Of a stretch of DNA of 64,000 nucleotides, positions 10,301-25,700 are shown piece after piece. The notes beneath the pieces are model-generated. The model was not told the DNA's origin. It saw only the letters and a list, made by a program, of their open reading frames with translations, and did no database searches. Source of the stretch: Labia minor (lineage: Eukaryota > Arthropoda > Insecta > Dermaptera > Spongiphoridae); the NCBI GenBank assembly GCA_963082975.1, contig CAUJBJ010000004.1:1-64000 (forward strand), in the 5' to 3' direction. A program made the position numbers and the translations under genes. Numbering within the stretch: position 1 is the stretch's first letter; each line of letters begins with the position of its first letter.

Positions 10301-13300
10301 GATTTCTTAAATATTTTCATTTAATTCTTACGGATTAGTGTGATTTTGTTCAAATATTAAAGGGAAAATCCTACTTTTTTAAATACGAGGGATAAAATTA
10401 TCTTTTTTATTTTATTTTATTCATTTTCTGATTCTAATGAAGAATAAATTCATATTTGATCGATTTCTTAAATATTTTCATTGAATTCTTACGGAAAAGT
10501 CTGATTTTGTTCAAATATTAAAGGGAAAATCCTACTTTTTTAAATACGAGGGATAAAATTATCTTTTTTATTTTATTTTATTAATTTTCTGATTCTAATG
10601 AAGAATAAATTCATATTTGATCGATTTCTTAAATATTTTCATTGAATTCTTACGGAAAAGTCTGATTTTTTCAAATATTAAAGGGAAAATCCTACTTTTT
10701 TAAATACGAGGGATAAAATTATCTTTTATATTTTATTTTATTAATTTTCTGATTCTATTGAAGAATAAATTCATATTTGATCGATTTATTAAATATTTTC
10801 ATTGAATTCTTACGGAAAAGTCTGATTTTGTTCAAATATTAAAGGGAAAATCCTACTTTTTTAAATACGAGGGACAAAATTATCTTTTATATTTTATTTT
10901 ATTCATTTTCTGATTCTAATGAAGAATAAATTCATATTTGATCGATTTCTTAAATATTTTCATTGAATTCTTACGGAAAACTCAGATTATGTTCAAATAT
11001 TAAAGGGAAAATCCTACTTTTTTAAATACGAGGGATAAAATTATCTTTTTTATTTTATTTTATTAATTTTCTGATTCTAATGAAGAATAAATATATATTT
11101 GATCGATTTCTTAAATATTTTCATTGAATTCTTACGGAAAAGTCTGATTTTGTTCAAATATTAAAGGGAAAATCCTACTTTTTTAAATACGAGGGACAAA
11201 ATTATCTTTTATATTTTATTTTATTCATTTTCTGATTCTAATGAAGAATAAATTCATATTTGATCGATTTCTTAAATATTTTCATTGAATTCTTACGGAA
11301 AAGTCTGATTTTGTTCAAATATTAAAGGGAAAAATCCTACTTTTTTAAATACGAGGGATAAAATTATCTTTTATATTTTATTTTATTAATTTTCTGATTC
11401 TATTGAAGAATAAATTCATATTTGATCGATTTCTTAAATATTTTCATTGAATTCTTACGGAAAAGTCTGATTTTGTTCAAATATTAAAGGGAAAATCCTA
11501 CTTTTTTAAATACGAGGGATAAAATTATCTTTTTTATTTTATTTTATTAATTTTCTGATTCTATTGAAGAATAAATTCATATTTGATCGATTTCTTAAAT
11601 ATTTTCATTTAATTCTTACGGATTAGTGTGATTTTGTTCAAATATTAAAGGGAAAATCCTACTTTTTTAAATACGAGGGATAAAATTATCTTTTTTATTT
11701 TATTTTATTCATTTTCTGATTCTAATGAAGAATAAATTCATATTTGATCGATTTCTTAAATATTTTCATTGAATTCTTACGGAAAAGTCTGATTTTGTTC
11801 AAATATTAAAGGGAAAATCCTACTTTTTTAAATACGAGGGATAAAATTATCTTTTTTATTTTATTTTATTAATTTTCTGATTCTAATGAAGAATAAATTC
11901 ATATTTGATCGATTTCTTAAATATTTTCATTGAATTCTTACGGAAAAGTCTGATTTTGTTCAAATATTAAAGGGAAAATCCTACTTTTTTAAATACGAGG
12001 GATAAAATTATCTTTTATATTTTATTTTATTAATTTTCTGATTCTATTGAAGAATAAATTCATATTTGATCGATTTATTAAATATTTTCATTGAATTCTT
12101 ACGGAAAAGTCTGATTTTGTTCAAATATTAAACGGAAAATCCTACTTTTTTAAATACGAGGGACAAAATTATCTTTTATATTTTATTTTATTCATTTTCT
12201 GATTCTAATGAAGAATAAATTCATATTTGATCGATTTCTTAAATATTTTCATTGAATTCTTACGGAAAACTCTGATTATGTTCAAATATTAAAGGGAAAA
12301 TCCTACTTTTTTAAATACGAGGGATAAAATTATCTTTTATATTTTATTTTATTAATTTTCTGATTCTATTGAAGAATAAATTCATATTTGAACGATTTCT
12401 TAAATATTTTCATTGAATTCTTACGGAAAATTCTGATTTTGTTCAAATATTAAAGGGAAAATCCTACTTTTTTAAATACGAGGGATAAAATTATCTTTTA
12501 TATTTTATTTTATTAATTTTCTGATTCTATTGAAGAATAAATTCATATTTGATCGATTTCTTAAATATTTTCATTGAATTCTTACGGATTATTGTGATTT
12601 TGTTCAAATATTAAAGGGAAAATCCTACTTTTTTAAATACGAGGGATAAAATTATCTTTTATATTTTATTTTATTCATTTTCTGATTCTAATGAAGAATA
12701 ACTTCATATTTGATCGATTTCTTAAATATTTTCATTGAATTCTTACGGAAAAGTCTGATTTTGTTCAAATATTAAAGGGAAAAATCCTACTTTTTTAAAT
12801 ACGAGGGATAAAATTATCTTTTTTATTTTATTTTATTAATTTTCTGATTCTATTGAAGAATAAATTCATATTTGATCGATTTCTTAAATATTTTCATTTA
12901 ATTCTTACGGATTAGTGTGATTTTGTTCAAATATTAAAGGGAAAATCCTACTTTTTTAAATACGAGGGATAAAATTATCTTTTTTATTTTATTTTATTCA
13001 TTTTCTGATTCTAATGAAGAATAAATACATATTTGATCGATTTCTTAAATATTTTCATTGAATTCTTACGGAAAAGTCTGATTTTGTTCAAATATTAAAG
13101 GGAAAATCCTACTTTTTTAAATACGAGGGATAAAATTATCTTTTTTATTTTATTTTATTAATTTTCTGATTCTAATGAAGAATAAATTCATATTTGATCG
13201 ATTTCTTAAATATTTTTAATTGAATTCTTACGGAAAAGTCTGATTTTTTCAAATATTAAAGGGAAAATCCTACTTTTTTAAATACGAGGGATAAAATTAT

Positions 13301-13550
13301 CTTTTATATTTTATTTTATTAATTTTCTGATTCTATTGAAGAATAAATTCATATTTGATCGATTTTTTAAATCTTTTCATTGAATTCTTACGGAAAAGTC
13401 TGATTTTGTTCAAATATTAAAGGGAAAATCCTACTTTTTTAAATACGAGGGACAAAATTATCTTTTATATTTTATTTTATTCATTTTCTGATTCTAATTA
13501 AGAATAAATTCATATTTGATCGATTTCTTAAATATTTTCATTGAATTCTT
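4370..13550 (+). repeat. 57-monomer (9,181-bp) macro higher-order repeat, copy 1
   Basis: First of two head-to-tail copies of a 9,181-bp unit (57 monomers of 161 bp plus a few single-base indels). Landmarks repeat at exactly +9,181: AATAACTTCAT (C at 6099, 9964 and 12702, matching 15280, 19145 and 21883). Others repeat at about +9,180: AAACTCAGATTATG (about 4539 and 10980), TAAATCTTTTC (about 6766), AATCCTTCTTTT (about 7955), ATTCAATTC (about 9190), AAATAAGAGGG (about 9414) and TTTAAGGGAAAATTCC (about 9710). The monomer type with CATTTAATTC and GGATTAGTGTG occurs at spacings of 7, 6, 5, 8, 6, 8, 8 and 9 monomers from about 5167, which sum to 57. Boundaries are approximate (within one monomer). 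Confidence 0.85.
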
Positions 13551-16500
13551 ACGGAAAAGTCTGATTTTGTTCAAATATTAAAGGGAAAATCCTACTTTTT
13601 TAAATACGAGGGACAAAATTATCTTTTATATTTTATTTTATTCATTTTCTGATTCTAATGAAGAATAAATTCATATTTGATCGATTTCTTAAATATTTTC
13701 ATTGAATTCTTACGGAAAACTCAGATTATGTTCAAATATTAAAGGGAAAATCCTACTTTTTTAAATACGAGGGATAAAATTATCTTTTTTATTTTATTTT
13801 ATTAATTTTCTGATTCTAATGAAGAATAAATATATATTTGATCGATTTCTTAAATATTTTCATTGAATTCTTACGGAAAAGTCTGATTTTGTTCAAATAT
13901 TAAAGGGAAAATCCTACTTTTTTAAATACGAGGGACAAAATTATCTTTTATATTTTATTTTATTCATTTTCTGATTCTAATGAAGAATAAATTCATATTT
14001 GATCGATTTCTTAAATATTTTCATTGAATTCTTACGGAAAAGTCTGATTTTGTTCAAATATTAAAGGGAAAAATCCTACTTTTTTAAATACGAGGGATAA
14101 AATTATCTTTTATATTTTATTTTATTAATTTTCTGATTCTATTGAAGAATAAATTCATATTTGATCGATTTCTTAAATATTTTCATTGAATTCTTACGGA
14201 AAAGTCTGATTTTGTTCAAATATTAAAGGGAAAATCCTACTTTTTTAAATACGAGGGATAAAATTATCTTTTTTATTTTATTTTATTAATTTTCTGATTC
14301 TATTGAAGAATAAATTCATATTTGATCGATTTCTTAAATATTTTCATTTAATTCTTACGGATTAGTGTGATTTTGTTCAAATATTAAAGGGAAAATCCTA
14401 CTTTTTTAAATACGAGGGATAAAATTATCTTTTTTATTTTATTTTATTCATTTTCTGATTCTAATGAAGAATAAATTCATATTTGATCGATTTCTTAAAT
14501 ATTTTCATTGAATTCTTACGGAAAAGTCTGATTTTGTTCAAATATTAAAGGGAAAATCCTACTTTTTTAAATACGAGGGATAAAATTATCTTTTATATTT
14601 TATTTTATTAATTTTCTGATTCTATTGAAGAATAAATTCATATTTGATCGATTTATTAAATATTTTCATTGAATTCTTACGGAAAAGTCTGATTTTGTTC
14701 AAATATTAAACGGAAAATCCTACTTTTTTAAATACGAGGGACAAAATTATCTTTTATATTTTATTTTATTCATTTTCTGATTCTAATGAAGAATAAATTC
14801 ATATTTGATCGATTTCTTAAATATTTTCATTGAATTCTTACGGAAAACTCTGATTATGTTCAAATATTAAAGGGAAAATCCTACTTTTTTAAATACGAGG
14901 GATAAAATTATCTTTTATATTTTATTTTATTAATTTTCTGATTCTATTGAAGAATAAATTCATATTTGAACGATTTCTTAAATATTTTCATTGAATTCTT
15001 ACGGAAAATTCTGATTTTGTTCAAATATTAAAGGGAAAATCCTACTTTTTTAAATACGAGGGATAAAATTATCTTTTATATTTTATTTTATTAATTTTCT
15101 GATTCTATTGAAGAATAAATTCATATTTGATCGATTTCTTAAATATTTTCATTGAATTCTTACGGATTATTGTGATTTTGTTCAAATATTAAAGGGAAAA
15201 TCCTACTTTTTTAAATACGAGGGATAAAATTATCTTTTATATTTTATTTTATTCATTTTCTGATTCTAATGAAGAATAACTTCATATTTGATCGATTTCT
15301 TAAATATTTTCATTGAATTCTTACGGAAAAGTCTGATTTTGTTCAAATATTAAAGGGAAAAATCCTACTTTTTTAAATACGAGGGATAAAATTATCTTTT
15401 TTATTTTATTTTATTAATTTTCTGATTCTATTGAAGAATAAATTCATATTTGATCGATTTCTTAAATATTTTCATTTAATTCTTACGGATTAGTGTGATT
15501 TTGTTCAAATATTAAAGGGAAAATCCTACTTTTTTAAATACGAGGGATAAAATTATCTTTTTTATTTTATTTTATTCATTTTCTGATTCTAATGAAGAAT
15601 AAATACATATTTGATCGATTTCTTAAATATTTTCATTGAATTCTTACGGAAAAGTCTGATTTTGTTCAAATATTAAAGGGAAAATCCTACTTTTTTAAAT
15701 ACGAGGGATAAAATTATCTTTTTTATTTTATTTTATTAATTTTCTGATTCTAATGAAGAATAAATTCATATTTGATCGATTTCTTAAATATTTTTAATTG
15801 AATTCTTACGGAAAAGTCTGATTTTTTCAAATATTAAAGGGAAAATCCTACTTTTTTAAATACGAGGGATAAAATTATCTTTTATATTTTATTTTATTAA
15901 TTTTCTGATTCTATTGAAGAATAAATTCATATTTGATCGATTTTTTAAATCTTTTCATTGACTTCTTACGGAAAAGTCTGATTTTGTTCAAATATTAAAG
16001 GGAAAATCCTACTTTTTTAAATACGAGGGACAAAATTATCTTTTATATTTTATTTTATTCATTTTCTGATTCTAATTAAGAATAAATTCATATTTGATCG
16101 ATTTCTTAAATATTTTCATTGAATTATTACGGAAAAGTCTGATTTTGTTCAAATATTAAAGGGAAAAATCCTACTTTTTTAAATACGAGGGATAAAATTA
16201 TCTTTTATATTTTATTTTATTAATTTTCTGATTCTATTGAAGAATAAATTCATATTTGATCGATTTCTTAAATATTTTCATTGAATTCTTACGGAAAAGT
16301 CTGATTTTGTTCAAATATTAAAGGGAAAATCCTACTTTTTTAAATACGAGGGATAAAATTATCTTTTTTATTTTATTTTATTAATTTTCTGATTCTATTG
16401 AAGAATAAATTCATATTTGATCGATTTCTTAAATATTTTCATTTAATTCTTACGGATTAGTGTGATTTTGTTCAAATATTAAAGGGAAAATCCTACTTTT

Positions 16501-19500
16501 TTAAATACGAGGGATAAAATTATCTTTTTTATTTTATTTTATTCATTTTCTGATTCTAATGAAGAATAAATTCATATTTGATCGATTTCTTAAATATTTT
16601 CATTGAATTCTTACGGAAAAGTCTGATTTTGTTCAAATATTAAAGGGAAAATCCTACTTTTTTAAATACGAGGGATAAAATTATCTTTTTTATTTTATTT
16701 TATTAATTTTCTGATTCTAATGAAGAATAAATTCATATTTGATCGATTTCTTAAATATTTTCATTGAATTCTTACGGAAAAGTCTGATTTTGTTCAAATA
16801 TTAAAGGGAAAATCCTACTTTTTTAAATACGAGGGATAAAATTATCTTTTATATTTTATTTTATTAATTTTCTGATTCTATTGAAGAATAAATTCATATT
16901 TGATCGATTTATTAAATATTTTCATTGAATTCTTACGGAAAAGTCTGATTTTGTTCAAATATTAAAGGGAAAATCCTACTTTTTTAAATACGAGGGACAA
17001 AATTATCTTTTATATTTTATTTTATTCATTTTCTGATTCTAATGAAGAATAAATTCATATTTGATCGATTTCTTAAATATTTTCATTGAATTCTTACGGA
17101 AAACTCTGATTATGTTCAAATATTAAAGGGAAAATCCTTCTTTTTTAAATACGAGGGATAAAATTATCTTTTTTATTTTATTTTATTAATTTTCTGATTC
17201 TATTGAAGAATAAATTCATATTTGATCGATTTCTTAAATATTTTCATTTAATTCTTACGGATTAGTGTGATTTTGTTCAAATATTAAAGGGAAAATCCTA
17301 CTTTTTTAAATACGAGGGATAAAATTATCTTTTTTATTTTATTTTATTCATTTTCTGATTCTAATGAAGAATAAATTCATATTTGATCGATTTCTTAAAT
17401 ATTTTCATTGAATTCTTACGGAAAAGTCTGATTTTGTTCAAATATTAAAGGGAAAATCCTACTTTTTTAAATACGAGGGATAAAATTATCTTTTTTATTT
17501 TATTTTATTAATTTTCTGATTCTAATGAAGAATAAATTCATATTTGATCGATTTCTTAAATATTTTCATTGAATTCTTACGGAAAAGTCTGATTTTGTTC
17601 AAATATTAAAGGGAAAATCCTACTTTTTTAAATACGAGGGATAAAATTATCTTTTATATTTTATTTTATTAATTTTCTGATTCTATTGAAGAATAAATTC
17701 ATATTTGATCGATTTATTAAATATTTTCATTGAATTCTTACGGAAAAGTCTGATTTTGTTCAAATATTAAAGGGAAAATCCTACTTTTTTAAATACGAGG
17801 GACAAAATTATCTTTTATATTTTATTTTATTCATTTTCTGATTCTAATGAAGAATAAATTCATATTTGATCGATTTCTTAAATATTTTCATTGAATTCTT
17901 ACGGAAAACTCTGATTATGTTCAAATATTAAAGGGAAAATCCTACTTTTTTAAATACGAGGGATAAAATTATCTTTTATATTTTATTTTATTAATTTTCT
18001 GATTCTATTGAAGAATAAATTCATATTTGATCGATTTCTTAAATATTTTCATTGAATTCTTACGGATTATTGTGATTTTGTTCAAATATTAAAGGGAAAA
18101 TCCTACTTTTTTAAATACGAGGGATAAAATTATCTTTTTTATTTTATTTTATTAATTTTCTGATTCTAATGAAGAATAAATTCATATTTGATCGATTTCT
18201 TAAATATTTTCATTGAATTCTTACGGATTACTGTGATTTTGTTCAAATATTAAAGGGAAAATCCTACTTTTTTAAATACGAGGGATAAAATTATCTTTTA
18301 TATTTTATTTTATTAATTTTCTGATTCTATTGAAGAATAAATTCATATTTGATCGATTTCTAAATATTTTCATTCAATTCTTACGGAAAAGTCTGATTTT
18401 GTTCAAATATTAAAGGGAAAATCCTACTTTTTTAAATACGAGGGATAAAATTATCTTTTTTATTTTATTTTATTAATTTTCTGATTCTATTGAAGAATAA
18501 ATTCATATTTGATCGATTTCTTAAATATTTTCATTTAATTCTTACGGATTAGTGTGATTTTGTTCAAATATTAAAGGGAAAATCCTACTTTTTTAAATAA
18601 GAGGGATAAAATTATCTTTTTTATTTTATTTTATTCATTTTCTGATTCTAATGAAGAATAAATTCATATTTGATCGATTTCTTAAATATTTTCATTGAAT
18701 TCTTACGGAAAAGTCTGATTTTGTTCAAATATTAAAGGGAAAATCATACTTTTTTAAATACGAGGGATAAAATTATCTTTTTTATTTTATTTTATTAATT
18801 TTCTGATTCTAATGAAGAATAAATTCATATTTGATCGATTTCTTAAATATTTTCATTGAATTCTTACGGAAAATCTGATTTTGTTCAAATATTTAAGGGA
18901 AAATTCCTACTTTTTTAAATACGAGGGATAAAATTATCTTTTATATTTTATTTTATTCATTTTCTGATTCTATTGAAGAATAAATTCATATTTGATCGAT
19001 TTCTTAAATATTTTCATTGAATTCTTACGGATTATTGTGATTTTGTTCAAATATTAAAGGGAAAATCCTACTTTTTTAAATACGAGGGATAAAATTATCT
19101 TTTATATTTTATTTTATTCATTTTCTGATTCTAATGAAGAATAACTTCATATTTGATCGATTTCTTAAATATTTTCATTGAATTCTTACGGAAAAGTCTG
19201 ATTTTGTTCAAATATTAAAGGGAAAAATCCTACTTTTTTAAATACGAGGGATAAAATTATCTTTTATATTTTATTTTATTAATTTTCTGATTCTATTGAA
19301 GAATAAATTCATATTTGATCGATTTCTTAAATATTTTCATTGAATTCTTACGGAAAACTCTGATTATGTTCAAATATTAAAGGGAAAATCCTTCTTTTTT
19401 AAATACGAGGGATAAAATTATCTTTTTTATTTTATTTTATTAATTTTCTGATTCTATTGAAGAATAAATTCATATTTGATCGATTTCTTAAATATTTTCA

Positions 19501-22500
19501 TTTAATTCTTACGGATTAGTGTGATTTTGTTCAAATATTAAAGGGAAAATCCTACTTTTTTAAATACGAGGGATAAAATTATCTTTTTTATTTTATTTTA
19601 TTCATTTTCTGATTCTAATGAAGAATAAATTCATATTTGATCGATTTCTTAAATATTTTCATTGAATTCTTACGGAAAAGTCTGATTTTGTTCAAATATT
19701 AAAGGGAAAATCCTACTTTTTTAAATACGAGGGATAAAATTATCTTTTTTATTTTATTTTATTAATTTTCTGATTCTAATGAAGAATAAATTCATATTTG
19801 ATCGATTTCTTAAATATTTTCATTGAATTCTTACGGAAAAGTCTGATTTTTTCAAATATTAAAGGGAAAATCCTACTTTTTTAAATACGAGGGATAAAAT
19901 TATCTTTTATATTTTATTTTATTAATTTTCTGATTCTATTGAAGAATAAATTCATATTTGATCGATTTATTAAATATTTTCATTGAATTCTTACGGAAAA
20001 GTCTGATTTTGTTCAAATATTAAAGGGAAAATCCTACTTTTTTAAATACGAGGGACAAAATTATCTTTTATATTTTATTTTATTCATTTTCTGATTCTAA
20101 TGAAGAATAAATTCATATTTGATCGATTTCTTAAATATTTTCATTGAATTCTTACGGAAAACTCAGATTATGTTCAAATATTAAAGGGAAAATCCTACTT
20201 TTTTAAATACGAGGGATAAAATTATCTTTTTTATTTTATTTTATTAATTTTCTGATTCTAATGAAGAATAAATATATATTTGATCGATTTCTTAAATATT
20301 TTCATTGAATTCTTACGGAAAAGTCTGATTTTGTTCAAATATTAAAGGGAAAATCCTACTTTTTTAAATACGAGGGACAAAATTATCTTTTATATTTTAT
20401 TTTATTCATTTTCTGATTCTAATGAAGAATAAATTCATATTTGATCGATTTCTTAAATATTTTCATTGAATTCTTACGGAAAAGTCTGATTTTGTTCAAA
20501 TATTAAAGGGAAAAATCCTACTTTTTTAAATACGAGGGATAAAATTATCTTTTATATTTTATTTTATTAATTTTCTGATTCTATTGAAGAATAAATTCAT
20601 ATTTGATCGATTTCTTAAATATTTTCATTGAATTCTTATGGAAAAGTCTGATTTTGTTCAAATATTAAAGGGAAAATCCTACTTTTTTAAATACGAGGGA
20701 TAAAATTATCTTTTTTATTTTATTTTATTAATTTTCTGATTCTATTGAAGAATAAATTCATATTTGATCGATTTCTTAAATATTTTCATTTAATTCTTAC
20801 GGATTAGTGTGATTTTGTTCAAATATTAAAGGGAAAATCCTACTTTTTTAAATACGAGGGATAAAATTATCTTTTTTATTTTATTTTATTCATTTTCTGA
20901 TTCTAATGAAGAATAAATTCATATTTGATCGATTTCTTAAATATTTTCATTGAATTCTTACGGAAAAGTCTGATTTTGTTCAAATATTAAAGGGAAAATC
21001 CTACTTTTTTAAATACGAGGGATAAAATTATCTTTTTTATTTTATTTTATTAATTTTCTGATTCTAATGAAGAATAAATTCATATTTGATCGATTTCTTA
21101 AATATTTTCATTGAATTCTTACGGAAAAGTCTGATTTTGTTCAAATATTAAAGGGAAAATCCTACTTTTTTAAATACGAGGGATAAAATTATCTTTTATA
21201 TTTTATTTTATTAATTTTCTGATTCTATTGAAGAATAAATTCATATTTGATCGATTTATTAAATATTTTCATTGAATTCTTACGGAAAAGTCTGATTTTG
21301 TTCAAATATTAAACGGAAAATCCTACTTTTTTAAATACGAGGGACAAAATTATCTTTTATATTTTATTTTATTCATTTTCTGATTCTAATGAAGAATAAA
21401 TTCATATTTGATCGATTTCTTAAATATTTTCATTGAATTCTTACGGAAAACTCTGATTATGTTCAAATATTAAAGGGAAAATCCTACTTTTTTAAATACG
21501 AGGGATAAAATTATCTTTTATATTTTATTTTATTAATTTTCTGATTCTATTGAAGAATAAATTCATATTTGAACGATTTCTTAAATATTTTCATTGAATT
21601 CTTACGGAAAATTCTGATTTTGTTCAAATATTAAAGGGAAAATCCTACTTTTTTAAATACGAGGGATAAAATTATCTTTTATATTTTATTTTATTAATTT
21701 TCTGATTCTATTGAAGAATAAATTCATATTTGATCGATTTCTTAAATATTTTCATTGAATTCTTACGGATTATTGTGATTTTGTTCAAATATTAAAGGGA
21801 AAATCCTACTTTTTTAAATACGAGGGATAAAATTATCTTTTATATTTTATTTTATTCATTTTCTGATTCTAATGAAGAATAACTTCATATTTGATCGATT
21901 TCTTAAATATTTTCATTGAATTCTTACGGAAAAGTCTGATTTTGTTCAAATATTAAAGGGAAAAATCCTACTTTTTTAAATACGAGGGATAAAATTATCT
22001 TTTTTATTTTATTTTATTAATTTTCTGATTCTATTGAAGAATAAATTCATATTTGATCGATTTCTTAAATATTTTCATTTAATTCTTACGGATTAGTGTG
22101 ATTTTGTTCAAATATTAAAGGGAAAATCCTACTTTTTTAAATACGAGGGATAAAATTATCTTTTTTATTTTATTTTATTCATTTTCTGATTCTAATGAAG
22201 AATAAATACATATTTGATCGATTTCTTAAATATTTTCATTGAATTCTTACGGAAAAGTCTGATTTTGTTCAAATATTAAAGGGAAAATCCTACTTTTTTA
22301 AATACGAGGGATAAAATTATCTTTTTTATTTTATTTTATTAATTTTCTGATTCTAATGAAGAATAAATTCATATTTGATCGATTTCTTAAATATTTTTAA
22401 TTGAATTCTTACGGAAAAGTCTGATTTTTTCAAATATTAAAGGGAAAATCCTACTTTTTTAAATACGAGGGATAAAATTATCTTTTATATTTTATTTTAT

Positions 22501-22730
22501 TAATTTTCTGATTCTATTGAAGAATAAATTCATATTTGATCGATTTTTTAAATCTTTTCATTGAATTCTTACGGAAAAGTCTGATTTTGTTCAAATATTA
22601 AAGGGAAAATCCTACTTTTTTAAATACGAGGGACAAAATTATCTTTTATATTTTATTTTATTCATTTTCTGATTCTAATTAAGAATAAATTCATATTTGA
22701 TCGATTTCTTAAATATTTTCATTGAATTAT
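13551..22730 (+). repeat. 57-monomer (9,181-bp) macro higher-order repeat, copy 2
   Basis: Second copy of the 9,181-bp unit. The same spacing series of the CATTTAATTC monomer (7, 6, 5, 8, 6, 8, 8) begins at about 14347. The left edge is set where agreement with copy 1 begins (about 4.37 and 13.55 kb). The right edge is where it fails: after the AATTAAGAAT monomer near 22678 the array reads GAATTATTACGG and GGGAAAAATCC, where copy 1 near 13549 reads GAATTCTTACGG and GGGACAAAA. One clear internal difference is at about 19340-19390, where AAACTCTGATTATG and CCTTC replace AAAGTCTGATTTTG and CCTAC. Confidence 0.85.
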
Positions 22731-25700
22731 TACGGAAAAGTCTGATTTTGTTCAAATATTAAAGGGAAAAATCCTACTTTTTTAAATACGAGGGATAAAA
22801 TTATCTTTTATATTTTATTTTATTAATTTTCTGATTCTATTGAAGAATAAATTCATATTTGATCGATTTCTTAAATATTTTCATTGAATTCTTACGGAAA
22901 AGTCTGATTTTGTTCAAATATTAAAGGGAAAATCCTACTTTTTTAAATACGAGGGATAAAATTATCTTTTTTATTTTATTTTATTAATTTTCTGATTCTA
23001 TTGAAGAATAAATTCATATTTGATCGATTTCTTAAATATTTTCATTTAATTCTTACGGATTAGTGTGATTTTGTTCAAATATTAAAGGGAAAATCCTACT
23101 TTTTTAAATACGAGGGATAAAATTATCTTTTTTATTTTATTTTATTCATTTTCTGATTCTAATGAAGAATAAATTCATATTTGATCGATTTCTTAAATAT
23201 TTTCATTGAATTCTTACGGAAAAGTCTGATTTTGTTCAAATATTAAAGGGAAAATCCTACTTTTTTAAATACGAGGGATAAAATTATCTTTTTTATTTTA
23301 TTTTATTAATTTTCTGATTCTAATGAAGAATAAATTCATATTTGATCGATTTCTTAAATATTTTCATTGAATTCTTACGGAAAAGTCTGATTTTGTTCAA
23401 ATATTAAAGGGAAAATCCTACTTTTTTAAATACGAGGGACAAAATTATCTTTTATATTTTATTTTATTCATTTTCTGATTCTAATGAAGAATAAATTCAT
23501 ATTTGATCGATTTCTTAAATATTTTCATTGAATTCTTACGGAAAACTCTGATTATGTTCAAATATTAAAGGGAAAATCCTTCTTTTTTAAATACGAGGGA
23601 TAAAATTATCTTTTTTATTTTATTTTATTAATTTTCTGATTCTATTGAAGAATAAATTCATATTTGATCGATTTCTTAAATATTTTCATTTAATTCTTAC
23701 GGATTAGTGTGATTTTGTTCAAATATTAAAGGGAAAATCCTACTTTTTTAAATACGAGGGATAAAATTATCTTTTTTATTTTATTTTATTCATTTTCTGA
23801 TTCTAATGAAGAATAAATTCATATTTGATCGATTTCTTAAATATTTTCATTGAATTCTTACGGAAAAGTCTGATTTTGTTCAAATATTAAAGGGAAAATC
23901 CTACTTTTTTAAATACGAGGGATAAAATTATCTTTTTTATTTTATTTTATTAATTTTCTGATTCTAATGAAGAATAAATTCATATTTGATCGATTTCTTA
24001 AATATTTTCATTGAATTCTTACGGAAAAGTCTGATTTTGTTCAAATATTAAAGGGAAAATCCTACTTTTTTAAATACGAGGGATAAAATTATCTTTTTTA
24101 TTTTATTTTATTAATTTTCTGATTCTAATGAAGAATAAATTCATATTTGATCGATTTCTTAAATATTTTCATTGAATTCTTACGGAAAAGTCTGATTTTG
24201 TTCAAATATTAAAGGGAAAATCCTACTTTTTTAAATACGAGGGATAAAATTATCTTTTATATTTTATTTTATTAATTTTCTGATTCTATTGAAGAATAAA
24301 TTCATATTTGATCGATTTATTAAATATTTTCATTGAATTCTTACGGAAAAGTCTGATTTTGTTCAAATATTAAACGGAAAATCCTACTTTTTTAAATACG
24401 AGGGACAAAATTATCTTTTATATTTTATTTTATTCATTTTCTGATTCTAATGAAGAATAAATTCATATTTGATCGATTTCTTAAATATTTTCATTGAATT
24501 CTTACGGAAAACTCTGATTATGTTCAAATATTAAAGGGAAAATCCTACTTTTTTAAATACGAGGGATAAAATTATCTTTTATATTTTATTTTATTAATTT
24601 TCTGATTCTATTGAAGAATAAATTCATATTTGAACGATTTCTTAAATATTTTCATTGAATTCTTACGGAAAATTCTGATTTTGTTCAAATATTAAAGGGA
24701 AAATCCTACTTTTTTAAATACGAGGGATAAAATTATCTTTTATATTTTATTTTATTAATTTTCTGATTCTATTGAAGAATAAATTCATATTTGATCGATT
24801 TCTTAAATATTTTCATTGAATTCTTACGGATTATTGTGATTTTGTTCAAATATTAAAGGGAAAATCCTACTTTTTTAAATACGAGGGATAAAATTATCTT
24901 TTATATTTTATTTTATTCATTTTCTGATTCTAATGAAGAATAACTTCATATTTGATCGATTTCTTAAATATTTTCATTGAATTCTTACGGAAAAGTCTGA
25001 TTTTGTTCAAATATTAAAGGGAAAAATCCTACTTTTTTAAATACGAGGGATAAAATTATCTTTTTTATTTTATTTTATTAATTTTCTGATTCTATTGAAG
25101 AATAAATTCATATTTGATCGATTTCTTAAATATTTTCATTTAATTCTTACGGATTAGTGTGATTTTGTTCAAATATTAAAGGGAAAATCCTACTTTTTTA
25201 AATACGAGGGATAAAATTATCTTTTTTATTTTATTTTATTCATTTTCTGATTCTAATGAAGAATAAATACATATTTGATCGATTTCTTAAATATTTTCAT
25301 TGAATTCTTACGGAAAAGTCTGATTTTGTTCAAATATTAAAGGGAAAATCCTACTTTTTTAAATACGAGGGATAAAATTATCTTTTTTATTTTATTTTAT
25401 TAATTTTCTGATTCTAATGAAGAATAAATTCATATTTGATCGATTTCTTAAATATTTTTAATTGAATTCTTACGGAAAAGTCTGATTTTTTCAAATATTA
25501 AAGGGAAAATCCTACTTTTTTAAATACGAGGGATAAAATTATCTTTTATATTTTATTTTATTAATTTTCTGATTCTATTGAAGAATAAATTCATATTTGA
25601 TCGATTTTTTAAATCTTTTCATTGAATTCTTACGGAAAAGTCTGATTTTGTTCAAATATTAAAGGGAAAATCCTACTTTTTTAAATACGAGGGACAAAAT

